A DNA stretch of 64,000 nucleotides from Fimbriiglobus ruber (lineage in GTDB: Bacteria; Planctomycetota; Planctomycetia; Gemmatales; Gemmataceae). Made by a program: the position numbers and the translations under genes. A model generated the notes under the pieces. That model was given only the letters and a program-made list of their open reading frames with translations. It did no database searches and was not told the DNA's origin. Location: assembly GCF_002197845.1 (NCBI RefSeq), contig NZ_NIDE01000010.1, positions 62,001 through 126,000 of the forward strand, read 5' to 3'. This document shows positions 1 through 8,691 of the stretch, one piece after another (position 1 is the stretch's first letter; the number at the start of each line of letters is the position of its first letter).

Positions 1-312
1 GTCAATCACCCCGACCGTCCCGACGGGATCGGCCGGGAGATCGGCCAGCGTGTCGGCCACGAACCGGTGCAACCGGATCCGGGCCGCGTCGAACGACCAC
101 GCCGAGGTCGTCACGAACAATTGCAGCGTGCGGACCGTCGTCCCGCTCGCCAAAGCGATCGGCTCAATGGATTTGCGGGGTAGGTCGGATAACAGGCCCC
201 GACAACACGTGTCGAAGTGGGCGGCCGTGCGGTCCTGCCGGAACACGTCCCGATACCCGCCCAGATACCGGGCGAACGCCGGACCGACGCCCACGATCTC
301 CTGCTCCGTCAT
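1..312 (-). CDS. IS701-family transposase, N-terminal part (cut by window edge)
   Basis: The product starts MTEQEIVGVGPAFARYL and keeps about 104 residues up to the first catalytic region (TVGVID, part of the VIDET aspartate motif in the complete copies). The start is the ATG at 312, eight bases after a strong AGGAGG ribosome site shared with the other copies. It differs from them at several residues (for example SAWSFDAARIR where the others read SVWSYDEARTR), so it is a distinct variant. Family assignment comes from the four complete copies and from the YTAR target preference known for IS701. Confidence 0.85.
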   Translation of the reverse strand, partial: MTEQEIVGVGPAFARYLGGYRDVFRQDRTAAHFDTCCRGLLSDLPRKSIEPIALASGTTVRTLQLFVTTSAWSFDAARIRLHRFVADTLADLPADPVGTVGVID

Positions 313-366
313 GCGAGTCCTCCTAAATCCTTCCCTCCCATCCTATTAAATTACTGCGCTGTACTG
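1..366 (-). mobile_element. IS701-family element, copy A, partial (right part outside window)
   Basis: The outer end of the element is CAGTACAGCGCAGTAATTTA read inward from 366. It matches the left ends of the four complete 1370-bp copies at 5610, 7322, 19318 and 51718. The flanking base string TTAA (367-370) fits the YTAR target duplication seen for the other copies. Only the 5' part of the transposase is in the window. Its sequence is more diverged than the other four copies, so it is an older or separate insertion. Confidence 0.9.
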
Positions 367-370
367 TTAA

Positions 371-690
371 GTAGTGGAGACTTCATCTATGGGACTAATC
401 CACCTGACAAACATGGTGAGCGCCAATTTTTGACAAAAATTCGAGAGCTTTTTCCAAATCCTGATGGAACGGCTTGTATAATAATCGTGGAGCTGTTTAC
501 TGAAAGAAAACCCTGTACAACATGCGATGATGTCTTGTCTGGAAGCGAGTTCTTACCCGGCGATAGGAAAGTGCCGGTTTGGTATCTCATTAATGATGGG
601 AATCCACCCAATGTTTTGATCAAGCGGTATATTGCATTGGGTCTTGCGAAGCAGATTAGCACCGATGGGTTGAATTGGGAGCTTTTGTAA
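371..690 (+). pseudogene. C-terminal tip of a deaminase-type polymorphic toxin, 5' end removed by IS701-A
   Basis: The frame stays open from the IS701-A junction to a stop at 688-690 and encodes about 107 residues. It contains HGE (in DKHGERQFLTKI) followed about 35 residues later by PCTTC, the His-x-Glu and Pro-Cys-x2-Cys zinc signature of the nucleic-acid deaminase superfamily. Such domains form the toxic tips of Rhs and other polymorphic toxins. The base composition is much more AT-rich than the surroundings, as is usual for swapped toxin tips. The N-terminal carrier is missing. An Rhs core gene lies 8 kb to the right, but a direct link is inference. The toxin is presumably inactive because nothing supplies a start. 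Confidence 0.6.
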
Positions 691-1569
691 TGTACAGAGC
701 AAAGTGAGATCAAGCATTATATCAAAGACGCAAAATAGGTTGTGATGCAATGATAAATGAAATGAGCATTAGCAAACTGCGAAAATCTGGCAGTCCTACC
801 AGCTCAATTGCATATCAATTGAATAAGATGGAAGCTAACTCTCTCGTATTCACGGGAGGCACAGAAAAACTATTTGTAGTTGATTCCATATCAAAGACAG
901 CAGTTATCATCAGTCCAGGCTTGCCAAAATCAACGCCGTTGTCATTGACACAAGAATCAATCGAAAGTTATGCTGCGTCATCAACCACTGACCATGTGGC
1001 AATCTGGTTCCGTAACCGGGTGGGATTGCTGGATATTAATACCAACTCGAAGTACGAAGCTGTACTTGAAAATATAAGCAGCGACGGTTGGATAGAATTG
1101 CATTTTGTCAATCGATCGGGCACGATAGTGGCGAAAGAAGACAGGGGTGTTGAAGGCGTTGCTCGCGGCGATTGGTGCATAGTATGGAATCCCTCACAGA
1201 ATAGTGTTGGCAAATATTCAATGAATGTCGGTGATATCACTTTGTCAGTCGATGTTCGCCTTATCAAGAGCGATATTTTTTTGTATAGAACCGAGATAAT
1301 AACGCATGGCACTAAGCCTCACAGAAAGATCTTTTCGATTTCAAAAATTTCCTCAGCCGATCATGTTTTTGAAGTTGAAGTGTTCCAACCTCCAACGATA
1401 TCTCTCGATGGACAAATCGTTGCATATCGGGCAATTGAAATGCCAGGACAGATTTGTTTCTTTAATGTCACCACGGGACATATTTCAACTTTCGTCACGA
1501 TCGATTTTAGGCATTATATTGATTTTTCATTTTGTGATGACGGTCGGCTGCTTAACTTTACGTATCCCT

Positions 1570-2991
1570 TCACACCCCTTGTGGGATCAACGACGGCGGT
1601 TTACCCCCCGTCCTGGCCGCTTGAATCGCCTCGGTCAAAAATGCCAGCACGTTCCGCTCTTGCTGGCGACACGACGCGACCACCGTCAAAATCCGCTCGA
1701 CGAACCGGCTCCCGTTCGCACTCGCGGTGCCGTGACTCGTCTTCCGCCAGCACACGGCATGACGCAACGCCCGCTCGGCCGCGTTGTTCGTCGGTTCGAC
1801 GCCGGCCACCCGGGTAAACGTCCACAAGGACGTCTCGACCGCCGTCAACTCCCGGCAGGTGGCCGCCGTCTTGGCGCAGCCGCACGCCATTCCGCGGGCC
1901 AGCAGGCGCAGGATCTCCGGCCGCACGAGCGGTTCGTACCGAGCCCGATAGCTGTCCCGCGTCAACGTCCCGTCCCGCACCCGCTGCCAGGGTTCGAACA
2001 GGATGTCGGCATGGCACAACAACTCCCGGCCGATCTCCGACCCGGCGCTCTGCCGGTCGATCATGGCCTGGAAATCCCGGCGGAGATGAGCCCAGCAAAT
2101 TTGTCGCTGGCGGCCGCCCAGGTGGTTGTACACGGAGTACCGATCGGTCGTCAGGACGGGTGGGGCGCGACCCATGAGGTCGTCGAAGGAGGCCCGGTTC
2201 CGCTTCCGGCGGATCAGGAAGGCGGTCACCAGGGCGGCCACGGCGACCCACAAGTAGGCCTTGTTCCCCGCTTCCTTCCACCCCGTCTCGTCGACGTTGG
2301 CCGGTTGGCCGCGGGTGTACACGAGGGCCTCGTCGGCGATCGGACGGAGGGCCGCGGCCGTGTGCTGTTCGAGTTTGCAGACCATGCCCGGGCTGAGTTC
2401 CAACCCGAACACGTCGCGGCACAAGTGGCTGATCGGTTGCTTGCCCAATCGGAACGCCCCGCTGAGCATGGCCGTGATGGCCTGGGCTCGGGGTCCGTAC
2501 CCGCAGACCGCGTCGTCCGGGAGCGGCGGGCAGGTGGTGGTTCCGCACTGGGTACACGTGAGCCGGTGTTGGTGGTACTCGGTGACGTGCGGTCGGATGA
2601 CCGGGATTTCGTGCACTTGGTGGACGAGTGGTTGCGGGTCATCACCGCCCAACGTGTGCCGGCACTTCTTGCAGTGGGTCGGCTTGAGGGGGACGGTGCG
2701 GTCGGGGGGGAGCAAGGTCCGTGCGGCGGCCTTGGGGTGCCCAGGCTGTCCGCCCCGCTTCCGACCGGAGGGCGTCTTGGGTGGAGCGGGTTTGACGTGG
2801 GGCGGGTTGGCCGACGGCGGGAGGGAGGAATTGGACGAGTTCTGACGGAGCCGGGCTTCGAGTTCGGCGACTCGCGCGTCCAGCGTTCGGATCTGTTGTT
2901 GGAGGGCCGCGAACACGGCGAGGAGAGCCGCTTGAGCGGCGAGCGGGACGGTCGCCCACAACTCCTCAGGGATCGGCGGTTCGGCAGCCAT
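1570..2991 (-). CDS. IS66-family transposase
   Basis: This 473-residue DDE transposase moves the surrounding element. From the chosen ATG (MAAEPPIPEEL) the order is: a coiled, zipper-like segment near residues 25-50; a Ser/Asn/Pro-rich linker; a zinc-binding domain with CKKC and CTQC pairs; then the catalytic core with NVDETGW, TDRYSVY and the NNAAERALR glutamate motif. These are hallmarks of the IS66 family. The frame stays open 24 codons further upstream, but that stretch enters the IS630 element, so the internal ATG is the better start. The IS630 insertion has removed the native upstream sequence, so expression may be lost. The coding sequence itself looks intact. Confidence 0.93.
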   Translation of the reverse strand: MAAEPPIPEELWATVPLAAQAALLAVFAALQQQIRTLDARVAELEARLRQNSSNSSLPPSANPPHVKPAPPKTPSGRKRGGQPGHPKAAARTLLPPDRTVPLKPTHCKKCRHTLGGDDPQPLVHQVHEIPVIRPHVTEYHQHRLTCTQCGTTTCPPLPDDAVCGYGPRAQAITAMLSGAFRLGKQPISHLCRDVFGLELSPGMVCKLEQHTAAALRPIADEALVYTRGQPANVDETGWKEAGNKAYLWVAVAALVTAFLIRRKRNRASFDDLMGRAPPVLTTDRYSVYNHLGGRQRQICWAHLRRDFQAMIDRQSAGSEIGRELLCHADILFEPWQRVRDGTLTRDSYRARYEPLVRPEILRLLARGMACGCAKTAATCRELTAVETSLWTFTRVAGVEPTNNAAERALRHAVCWRKTSHGTASANGSRFVERILTVVASCRQQERNVLAFLTEAIQAARTGGKPPSLIPQGV

Positions 2992-3010
2992 ACCCGAGAA
3001 TGGGCTGATA

Positions 3011-4155
3011 TTACCTCGGCATGAAATATTCTCACACATTGATGGCGGATGCATATTGCGCACATGGATGCTGGAAATAGCTCATGACATGCTCGGGGAG
3101 GTGGAGCAACTTCCGCATAAACGTCTGAATCCGGGACCGCACCTCGGACGTCGTGTGCGGCAACCCGGACGCGTTGACCTGCCCTTTCAGGTCGTGGTTT
3201 AGGTACTCGACCGGGTTCCGCTCGGGGGCGTACCGGGGCAACAGGAAGACCTCGATCCGGTCCTGGTGGGCTTCCACCCAGGTGAGAACGGCGGGTGTCT
3301 GGTGGGCCGACAACCGGTCGACGATGAGGAACAGTTTCCCCGTCGTACTTCGCAGGAGTCGGTCCAAGAAGACCAGGAACAGGGCGGCCGTCATGGTTTG
3401 GGTGTACGTCATGAACCGGATGGTCCCGTCGTTCGTGATGGTCGAGATCTGGTTCGCCCGGACGTGTGGGCCGGAGACGTCGAGGATGGGCGGTTGGCCT
3501 TCCGGAGCATACCCCCGGGCCGGGACCTCGTCGGCCGCCACTCCGACTTCGTCGCACCAGTGGATCTCGGCTCCTTCGTCGGCCGCCCGGGCGGCGATCG
3601 CCGGGTAAATTTCGTCGAACCACTCGGCCACCTCGTCCGGGTCTTGGTCCCGGGACCGACGGGCCGGCCGCTTCGGTGCGAATCCCCACCGCTGGAGGTA
3701 CAGGCCGACCGTCCGGATTGCGAGGTCGACCCCGCACACCTGTTGGATCAGCTCCCGGACCGCCCGGCGGGTCCAGAGCGGGGCCGCAATCCCGTGGTCG
3801 TCCGGGACCGTCGTCCGGACGAGTTGTTGGACGACCGCGGCGTGGTCGTCGGACAGGAGGCGGCCGGACCCGAGTGGACGGCCGGGGCGATCCCCGGGGA
3901 GGGCGTTCACCCCACCCGCCGCATACGCCGACCACCACCGGCAGACGGTCTCCCGGGAGACGCCCAGGAGGTCGGCCACGTCGGCTTCCGTGAATCCCAA
4001 CTCGCACCCCCGCAGCGCCCGCAGGCGAAGGGCGTCGAGGACCTCATCCGACAGCTGACGGGCGTCCGGTAATGTGATGGCCATGGGGACGTCTCCCACC
4101 GGGCGACCGGATCTAAGAATCCATAAATACGTGAGCAGATTTCATGCCGAGGTAA
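3011..4155 (-). mobile_element. IS630-family element inserted in the IS66 end
   Basis: Perfect 17-bp terminal inverted repeats (3011-3027 and 4139-4155, beginning TTACCTCGGCATGAAAT) extend imperfectly to about 25 bp. They are flanked by TA on both sides (3009-3010 and 4156-4157), the duplication typical of IS630/Tc1/mariner elements. The element is 1145 bp and lies between the IS66 transposase start and the IS66 right end. Confidence 0.95.
3032..4084 (-). CDS. IS630-family transposase
   Basis: The 350-residue product begins MAITLPDARQLSDEV and has two N-terminal helix-turn-helix units (LLGVSRETVCRWW and TRRAVRELIQQVCGVDLAIR). The DDE core follows: WCDEVGV, LIVDRLSAHQT and YAPERNPVEYLN. This order and the PERNPVEYL signature define IS630-family transposases. 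A GTG five codons upstream keeps the frame, but the ATG at 4084 is preferred. No frameshift is needed, unlike the second IS630-type element at 13.7 kb. Length and motifs are complete, so it is potentially active. Confidence 0.93.
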   Translation of the reverse strand: MAITLPDARQLSDEVLDALRLRALRGCELGFTEADVADLLGVSRETVCRWWSAYAAGGVNALPGDRPGRPLGSGRLLSDDHAAVVQQLVRTTVPDDHGIAAPLWTRRAVRELIQQVCGVDLAIRTVGLYLQRWGFAPKRPARRSRDQDPDEVAEWFDEIYPAIAARAADEGAEIHWCDEVGVAADEVPARGYAPEGQPPILDVSGPHVRANQISTITNDGTIRFMTYTQTMTAALFLVFLDRLLRSTTGKLFLIVDRLSAHQTPAVLTWVEAHQDRIEVFLLPRYAPERNPVEYLNHDLKGQVNASGLPHTTSEVRSRIQTFMRKLLHLPEHVMSYFQHPCAQYASAINV

Positions 4156-4655
4156 TAAGCCCGAGAAATCAAGGCCAGCCGCAAGGGGTGTGAACGGATA
4201 CAACTTTACCACAAAAAAAATGGTGTGTATGGTGGCAGATTGACTACTTATTTCGCAGACACTGCCACAGCAACAGTGCAGGCGGTCATTATTCACGACG
4301 AAGCTCACGGCTACACATTCCGATGTTCGCCATATTCGACACAGGCAGCGCTAATATGCAACCGCCCAGAACACCAAATTAATGAGACAATTCTTTTTGA
4401 CTGCCGAGATTGCGAATCGGTATTAATTGCCGAGGATCACCATTCTAGTCCCGAATCAGTAGCCTTTTCTCCCTTGAGAAATTGGTTTGCTTCTGCAGTT
4501 CCATTAGCTGATGCTGACTACCAGTGCGGCTCGAACGGTTCTGGAACAATTATTGTTAGCAAAACCCGAATGTAACCTCAGGCGACCCGAAAATTGCGGC
4601 ACGTATAACAACATATTATTATCTGTTATTAGCAATACCATGTCATGAATACTAA

Positions 4656-5606
4656 GAGGCTGTCCGAAAAGTGACCTTGCTGTAAGTTGTGCGTCTCTTG
4701 TAAGTTAGTCGCTCCTTCGTACTCGAGGAGCGAAGTCATGGATGCGACCGTTCGCAAACCGTATCCGACCGATTTGACCGACCTCCAATGGGAGATCATC
4801 CAGGTCGTCCTGCCCGCCGCCCGACCCGGAGGACGCCCCCGGTCGGCGGACCTCCGGGAGGTGCGGAACGCGATCGTGTACGTGAACCGGTCGGGGTGTC
4901 AGTGGTCGATGCTCCCGCACGACTTCCCGGCCAAGAGTACGGTGTACGAATACTTCGCCCAGTGGCGGGACGATGGCACCTGGCAAGAACTCCTGGATGT
5001 CCTCCGGGAGGGGTATCGGGAAGTCCACGCCCCGAGTCACGAGCGGACCCCGAGTGCCGCGAGCATCGACAGCCAGTCGGTCAAGGGGACCGAACACGCG
5101 GGCGGGAACGGGTACGATGCGGGCAAGAAAATCCAGGGCCGGAAGCGGTCGATCGTGGTCGATACGCTGGGCCTGCTGATGGTCGTGGCGGTGACCGCCG
5201 GGCACGTCGACGACGCGGCCGCGGCCCCGACCGTACTCGAAGGGTTGGACCGGGAGGCGTACCCGCGATTGAAGGTCGTGTGGGCCGACGGGAAGTACCA
5301 CAACTATGCCCTGAACGGGTGGAAAGACGGCCACCCGGAACGCGGATGGGAACTCGTCATCGTCCGCCGACCGGACGGGGTCAAGGGGTTCACCCTGTTA
5401 CCCAAGCGGTGGGTCGTCGAGCGGACGTTCGGGTGGCTCGGGCGGGCCCGGCGGTTGAGTCGTAATTATGAGCGACTGAATAGTTCCAGCGAATCCATGA
5501 TTCGTGTGCGGTCAATCCAGCTGATCCTCAATCGCATGGATCCACAAGAGCGTTATCCCCCGTTTAAATATAGAGTTGCATCAAAATAGTCTTCCCGGAC
5601 AGGCTC
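4656..5606 (+). mobile_element. IS5-family element, copy 1
   Basis: The ends are GAGGCTGTCCG at 4656 and CGGACAGGCTC at 5606, with a 3-bp TAA duplication on each side (4653-4655 and 5607-5609). Length is 951 bp. It is nearly identical to the copy at 54143-55093 and similar to the inverted copy at 53091-54042. IS701 copy B starts exactly at its outer junction. Confidence 0.92.
4738..5589 (+). CDS. IS5-family transposase, copy 1
   Basis: The 283-residue product starts MDATVRKPYPTDLTD, seven bases after a GGAGCG ribosome site. The N-terminal DUF4096-type domain (LTDLQWEIIQ, RSGCQWSMLP) is followed by the DDE core: ASIDSQSVKGTE, VWADGKYHN and VVERTFGWLGRARRL. These motifs place it in the IS5 family, IS427/ISL2-like branch. 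The 3-bp TNA-type duplication supports ISL2-like behaviour. The gene is intact and has two close relatives in the same window, which suggests recent activity. Confidence 0.93.
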   Translation: MDATVRKPYPTDLTDLQWEIIQVVLPAARPGGRPRSADLREVRNAIVYVNRSGCQWSMLPHDFPAKSTVYEYFAQWRDDGTWQELLDVLREGYREVHAPSHERTPSAASIDSQSVKGTEHAGGNGYDAGKKIQGRKRSIVVDTLGLLMVVAVTAGHVDDAAAAPTVLEGLDREAYPRLKVVWADGKYHNYALNGWKDGHPERGWELVIVRRPDGVKGFTLLPKRWVVERTFGWLGRARRLSRNYERLNSSSESMIRVRSIQLILNRMDPQERYPPFKYRVASK

Positions 5607-5609
5607 TAA

Positions 5610-6979
5610 CAGTACAGCGCAGTAATTTAATAGGATGGGAGGGAAGGATTTAGGAGGAATCACATGACCGAGCAGGAAATCGTGGGCGTCGGCCCGGCGT
5701 TCGCCCGGTATCTGGGCCGGTATCGGGACGTGTTCCGGCAGGACCGCACGGCCGCCCACTTCGACACGTATTGTCGGGGCCTGTTATCCGACCTGCCGCG
5801 GAAATCGATCGAACCGATCGCGTTGGCGAGCGGGACGACGGTCCGTACCCTCCAGTTGTTCGTGACGACCTCGGTGTGGTCGTACGACGAGGCCCGGACG
5901 CGGTTGCACCGATTCGTGGCCGATACGCTGGCCGATCTCCCGACCGATCCCGTCGGAACGGTCGGGGTGATCGACGAGACGAGCAGCCGGAAGTGGGGGG
6001 ATCACACTCCGGGCGTCCAACGGCAGTACCTGGGGTGTGTGGGCAAGGTCGACAATGGGATCGTGACCGTCCACGTGGGGGTCACCAAGGGCACCTTTCG
6101 TACCCTGTTGGACGCCGACCTGTTCCTACCCGAGTCGTGGGACGTGGACCGCGCGCGGTGTCAGGCGGCCGGCATCCCGGACACCGTCCGGCACCACCCG
6201 AAGTGGCGGCTGGCCCTCGACCAACTCCTCCGGGCGAACACGAACGGGATCACGTTCGACTGGCTGACGTTCGACGAAGGGTACGGGGCAGCCGTCCCGC
6301 TCCTGACCGTGTTGGGCGTGATGGGACAGCGGTTCGTGGGTGAAATCCCGACGAATTTCGCCGTCCGGGACGCGGCCGGGGGCCCCTCCCGGCGGGCCGA
6401 CGAGCGGTTGACCGGGGGTCACGCCGAGCGGGGGCGAGTGTACCGGTTGACCCGCCAGACGACCCGCCCGTCGGTCTGGCGGGTGGCCACCGCCATCGTC
6501 TGGGTGGCCGACCGCAAGCACACCCTGATGGTCGCCCGCAACGACGCGACCGGGGAGATCAAGTACTTCCTGACGAACGCCACGGCCGAGCCGGTGGCTC
6601 GGATTCTCGCCGTCGCCTTCCGCCGGTGGACGGTCGAGCATCTATTCCGGGTCGCCAAACAGGAAGTCGGACTGATGCACTACGAGGGGCGGGATTACAC
6701 GGGGCTGATGCGGCACCTGACCCTGGCCGTGGTCGTCCTCGGATTCGTCGCCGCCCACACGGAGCGGCTCCGGGGGGAAAAACCCAGACGTGACGATGGA
6801 GCAGGTGTGCCGGGCGCTCAACGTCCGGTGCGCGATCCTGTTCCGGCGGCGACGGGGAACCGGGGCCACCCAACATACCAGCGACGTAATTCAATACCAC
6901 CAGCGGCGAAACAAGCAAGCCACCCGATCTCATAAGAAGCAGCGGCACAAACGTGTTACGTAAAATACGCGCTGTACTG
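5610..6979 (+). mobile_element. IS701-family element, copy B
   Basis: The complete 1370-bp copy starts CAGTACAGCGCAG and ends CGCGCTGTACTG, with a CTAA duplication on both sides (5606-5609 and 6980-6983). The target CTAA is made of the last base of IS5 copy 1 plus that element's TAA duplication. B differs from the other full copies at a few codons (DWLTF, IPTNF, HYEGR). Confidence 0.95.
5664..6935 (+). CDS. IS701-family transposase, copy B
   Basis: The product is 423 residues. The DDE residues are in VIDETSSRKWG, TFDEGYG and the WTVEHLFRVAKQEVGL region. The start ATG follows AGGAGG by eight bases. The annotated frame ends in a Pro/Arg-rich tail of about 50 residues. The +1 frame after the G6A5 run (6772-6782) instead encodes a better tail beginning NPDVTMEQVCRALN and rich in basic residues near its end. 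All complete copies share this arrangement. Copy B alone has Trp, Asn and Tyr at three positions where other copies have Gly, His and Asp, so it may be slightly degraded. Confidence 0.9.
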   Translation: MTEQEIVGVGPAFARYLGRYRDVFRQDRTAAHFDTYCRGLLSDLPRKSIEPIALASGTTVRTLQLFVTTSVWSYDEARTRLHRFVADTLADLPTDPVGTVGVIDETSSRKWGDHTPGVQRQYLGCVGKVDNGIVTVHVGVTKGTFRTLLDADLFLPESWDVDRARCQAAGIPDTVRHHPKWRLALDQLLRANTNGITFDWLTFDEGYGAAVPLLTVLGVMGQRFVGEIPTNFAVRDAAGGPSRRADERLTGGHAERGRVYRLTRQTTRPSVWRVATAIVWVADRKHTLMVARNDATGEIKYFLTNATAEPVARILAVAFRRWTVEHLFRVAKQEVGLMHYEGRDYTGLMRHLTLAVVVLGFVAAHTERLRGEKPRRDDGAGVPGAQRPVRDPVPAATGNRGHPTYQRRNSIPPAAKQASHPIS

Positions 6980-7321
6980 CTAAGGCTCGCCCATTGTCCC
7001 CAAAATTGATCGAACCCACGCCCGGTTCATACCTTGACCTCTCCAATCCTGGCTTTGCTTGCCGCTTGCCTCTATAGCGTCTGCGTCGCCAATGTCTACT
7101 ATCACTGTCCGTACGACGGTGGAGCATTGTATGTCCAGATCTAAGAGGAAAACTTCCCGAAATGCACTGACCCGCCATTCCAGAGAATCGCCACTGTCTT
7201 CCCTTATGCAATTGCCTCGCTCGATATCCCTACCACCCGCATGCCCTCGATCACTACGGTCTGGGCAACGAACATAACGGCTATCCGGCCGTGACGAATG
7301 AGAACGGTGAGCCAGTGTTAA

Positions 7322-8691
7322 CAGTACAGCGCAGTAATTTAATAGGATGGGAGGGAAGGATTTAGGAGGAATCACATGACCGAGCAGGAAATCGTGGGCG
7401 TCGGCCCGGCGTTCGCCCGGTATCTGGGCCGGTATCGGGACGTGTTCCGGCAGGACCGCACGGCCGCCCACTTCGACACGTATTGTCGGGGCCTGTTATC
7501 CGACCTGCCGCGGAAATCGATCGAACCGATCGCGTTGGCGAGCGGGACGACGGTCCGTACCCTCCAGTTGTTCGTGACGACCTCGGTGTGGTCGTACGAC
7601 GAGGCCCGGACGCGGTTGCACCGATTCGTGGCCGATACGCTGGCCGATCTCCCGACCGATCCCGTCGGAACGGTCGGGGTGATCGACGAGACGAGCAGCC
7701 GGAAGTGGGGGGATCACACTCCGGGCGTCCAACGGCAGTACCTGGGGTGTGTGGGCAAGGTCGACAATGGGATCGTGACCGTCCACGTGGGGGTCACCCA
7801 CGGCACCTTTCGCACCCTGTTGGACGCCGACCTGTTCCTACCCGAGTCGTGGGACGTGGACCGCGCGCGGTGTCAGGCGGCCGGCATCCCGGACACCGTC
7901 CGGCACCACCCGAAGTGGCGGCTGGCCCTCGACCAACTCCTCCGGGCGAACACGAACGGGATCACGTTCGACGGGCTGACGTTCGACGAAGGGTACGGGG
8001 CAGCCGTCCCGCTCCTGACCGTGTTGGGCGTGATGGGACAGCGGTTCGTGGGTGAAATCCCGACGCATTTCGCCGTCCGGGACGCGGCCGGGGGCCCCTC
8101 CCGGCGGGCCGACGAGCGGTTGACCGGGGGTCACGCCGAGCGGGGGCGAGTGTACCGGTTGACCCGCCAGACGACCCGCCCGTCGGTCTGGCGGGTGGCC
8201 ACCGCCATCGTCTGGGTGGCCGACCGCAAGCACACCCTGATGGTCGCCCGCAACGACGCGACCGGGGAGATCAAGTACTTCCTGACGAACGCCACGGCCG
8301 AGCCGGTGGCTCGGATTCTCGCCGTCGCCTTCCGCCGGTGGACGGTCGAGCATCTATTCCGGGTCGCCAAACAGGAAGTCGGACTGATGCACGACGAGGG
8401 GCGGGATTACACGGGGCTGATGCGGCACCGGACCCTGGCCGTGGTCGTCCTCGGATTCGTCGCCGCCCACACGGAGCGGCTCCGGGGGGAAAAACCCAGA
8501 CGTGACGATGGAGCAGGTGTGCCGGGCGCTCAACGTCCGGTGCGCGATCCTGTTCCGGCGGCGACGGGGAACCGGGGCCACCCAACATACCAGCGACGTA
8601 ATTCAATACCACCAGCGGCGAAACAAGCAAGCCACCCGATCTCATAAGAAGCAGCGGCACAAACGTGTTACGTAAAATACGCGCTGTACTG
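7322..8691 (+). mobile_element. IS701-family element, copy C
   Basis: This complete 1370-bp copy has the same ends as copy B and a TTAA duplication (7318-7321 and 8692-8695). It lies in a decayed gene, not at the edge of another element. Its codons match copy E most closely (VTHGTF, RHRTL). Confidence 0.95.
7376..8647 (+). CDS. IS701-family transposase, copy C
   Basis: The 423-residue DDE transposase has VIDETSSRKWG, TFDEGYG and VEHLFRVAKQEVG, preceded by AGGAGG eight bases before the ATG. Compared with copy B it carries FDGLTF, IPTHF and HDEGR, which are shared by copies D and E and look like the ancestral state. The G6A5 run that separates the annotated C-terminus from the alternative basic tail is identical. 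The gene is complete and flanked by intact ends and a clean duplication, so this copy is a candidate for an active member. Confidence 0.92.
   Translation: MTEQEIVGVGPAFARYLGRYRDVFRQDRTAAHFDTYCRGLLSDLPRKSIEPIALASGTTVRTLQLFVTTSVWSYDEARTRLHRFVADTLADLPTDPVGTVGVIDETSSRKWGDHTPGVQRQYLGCVGKVDNGIVTVHVGVTHGTFRTLLDADLFLPESWDVDRARCQAAGIPDTVRHHPKWRLALDQLLRANTNGITFDGLTFDEGYGAAVPLLTVLGVMGQRFVGEIPTHFAVRDAAGGPSRRADERLTGGHAERGRVYRLTRQTTRPSVWRVATAIVWVADRKHTLMVARNDATGEIKYFLTNATAEPVARILAVAFRRWTVEHLFRVAKQEVGLMHDEGRDYTGLMRHRTLAVVVLGFVAAHTERLRGEKPRRDDGAGVPGAQRPVRDPVPAATGNRGHPTYQRRNSIPPAAKQASHPIS

Larger units (their letters stand above)
1562..4201 (-). mobile_element. IS66-family element carrying a nested IS630 element
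   Basis: The ends are GTATCCCTTCACACCCCTTG at 1562 and its near-complement ending at 4201. Both flanks carry the 8-bp duplication AACTTTAC (1554-1561 and 4202-4209), the size expected for IS66. Without the nested IS630 element and its TA duplication the element is about 1493 bp and codes only for the large transposase. It therefore resembles the single-gene branch of the family that lacks tnpA and tnpB. Confidence 0.92.
750..4575 (+). pseudogene. AT-rich hypothetical protein (possible immunity partner), split by IS66/IS630
   Basis: The first exon-like part (750-1561) encodes about 271 residues starting MINEMSISKLRKS. Removing the IS66 element and one 8-bp duplication (AACTTTAC) rejoins it at 4210. 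The frame then meets a stop at 4241, but reading -1 at the A8 run (4213-4220) opens a further 118 codons to the stop at 4573-4575. The rebuilt protein is about 390 residues of short alternating beta-like stretches, which suggests a beta-propeller or beta-rich fold. I do not recognise the family. It starts 59 bases after the deaminase remnant, on the same strand and with the same low GC. Position therefore suggests an immunity or accessory role, without direct evidence. Confidence 0.6.

Noticed and set aside
1306-3024. Long plus-strand open frame across the IS66 element
   Set aside because: It is antisense to the IS66 transposase. Its Arg/Pro/Gly-rich composition is a high-GC shadow.
2226-4007. 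Minus-strand frame of 593 codons spanning IS66 and IS630
   Set aside because: It joins out-of-frame parts of two different elements and is Arg/Pro-rich without any motif.
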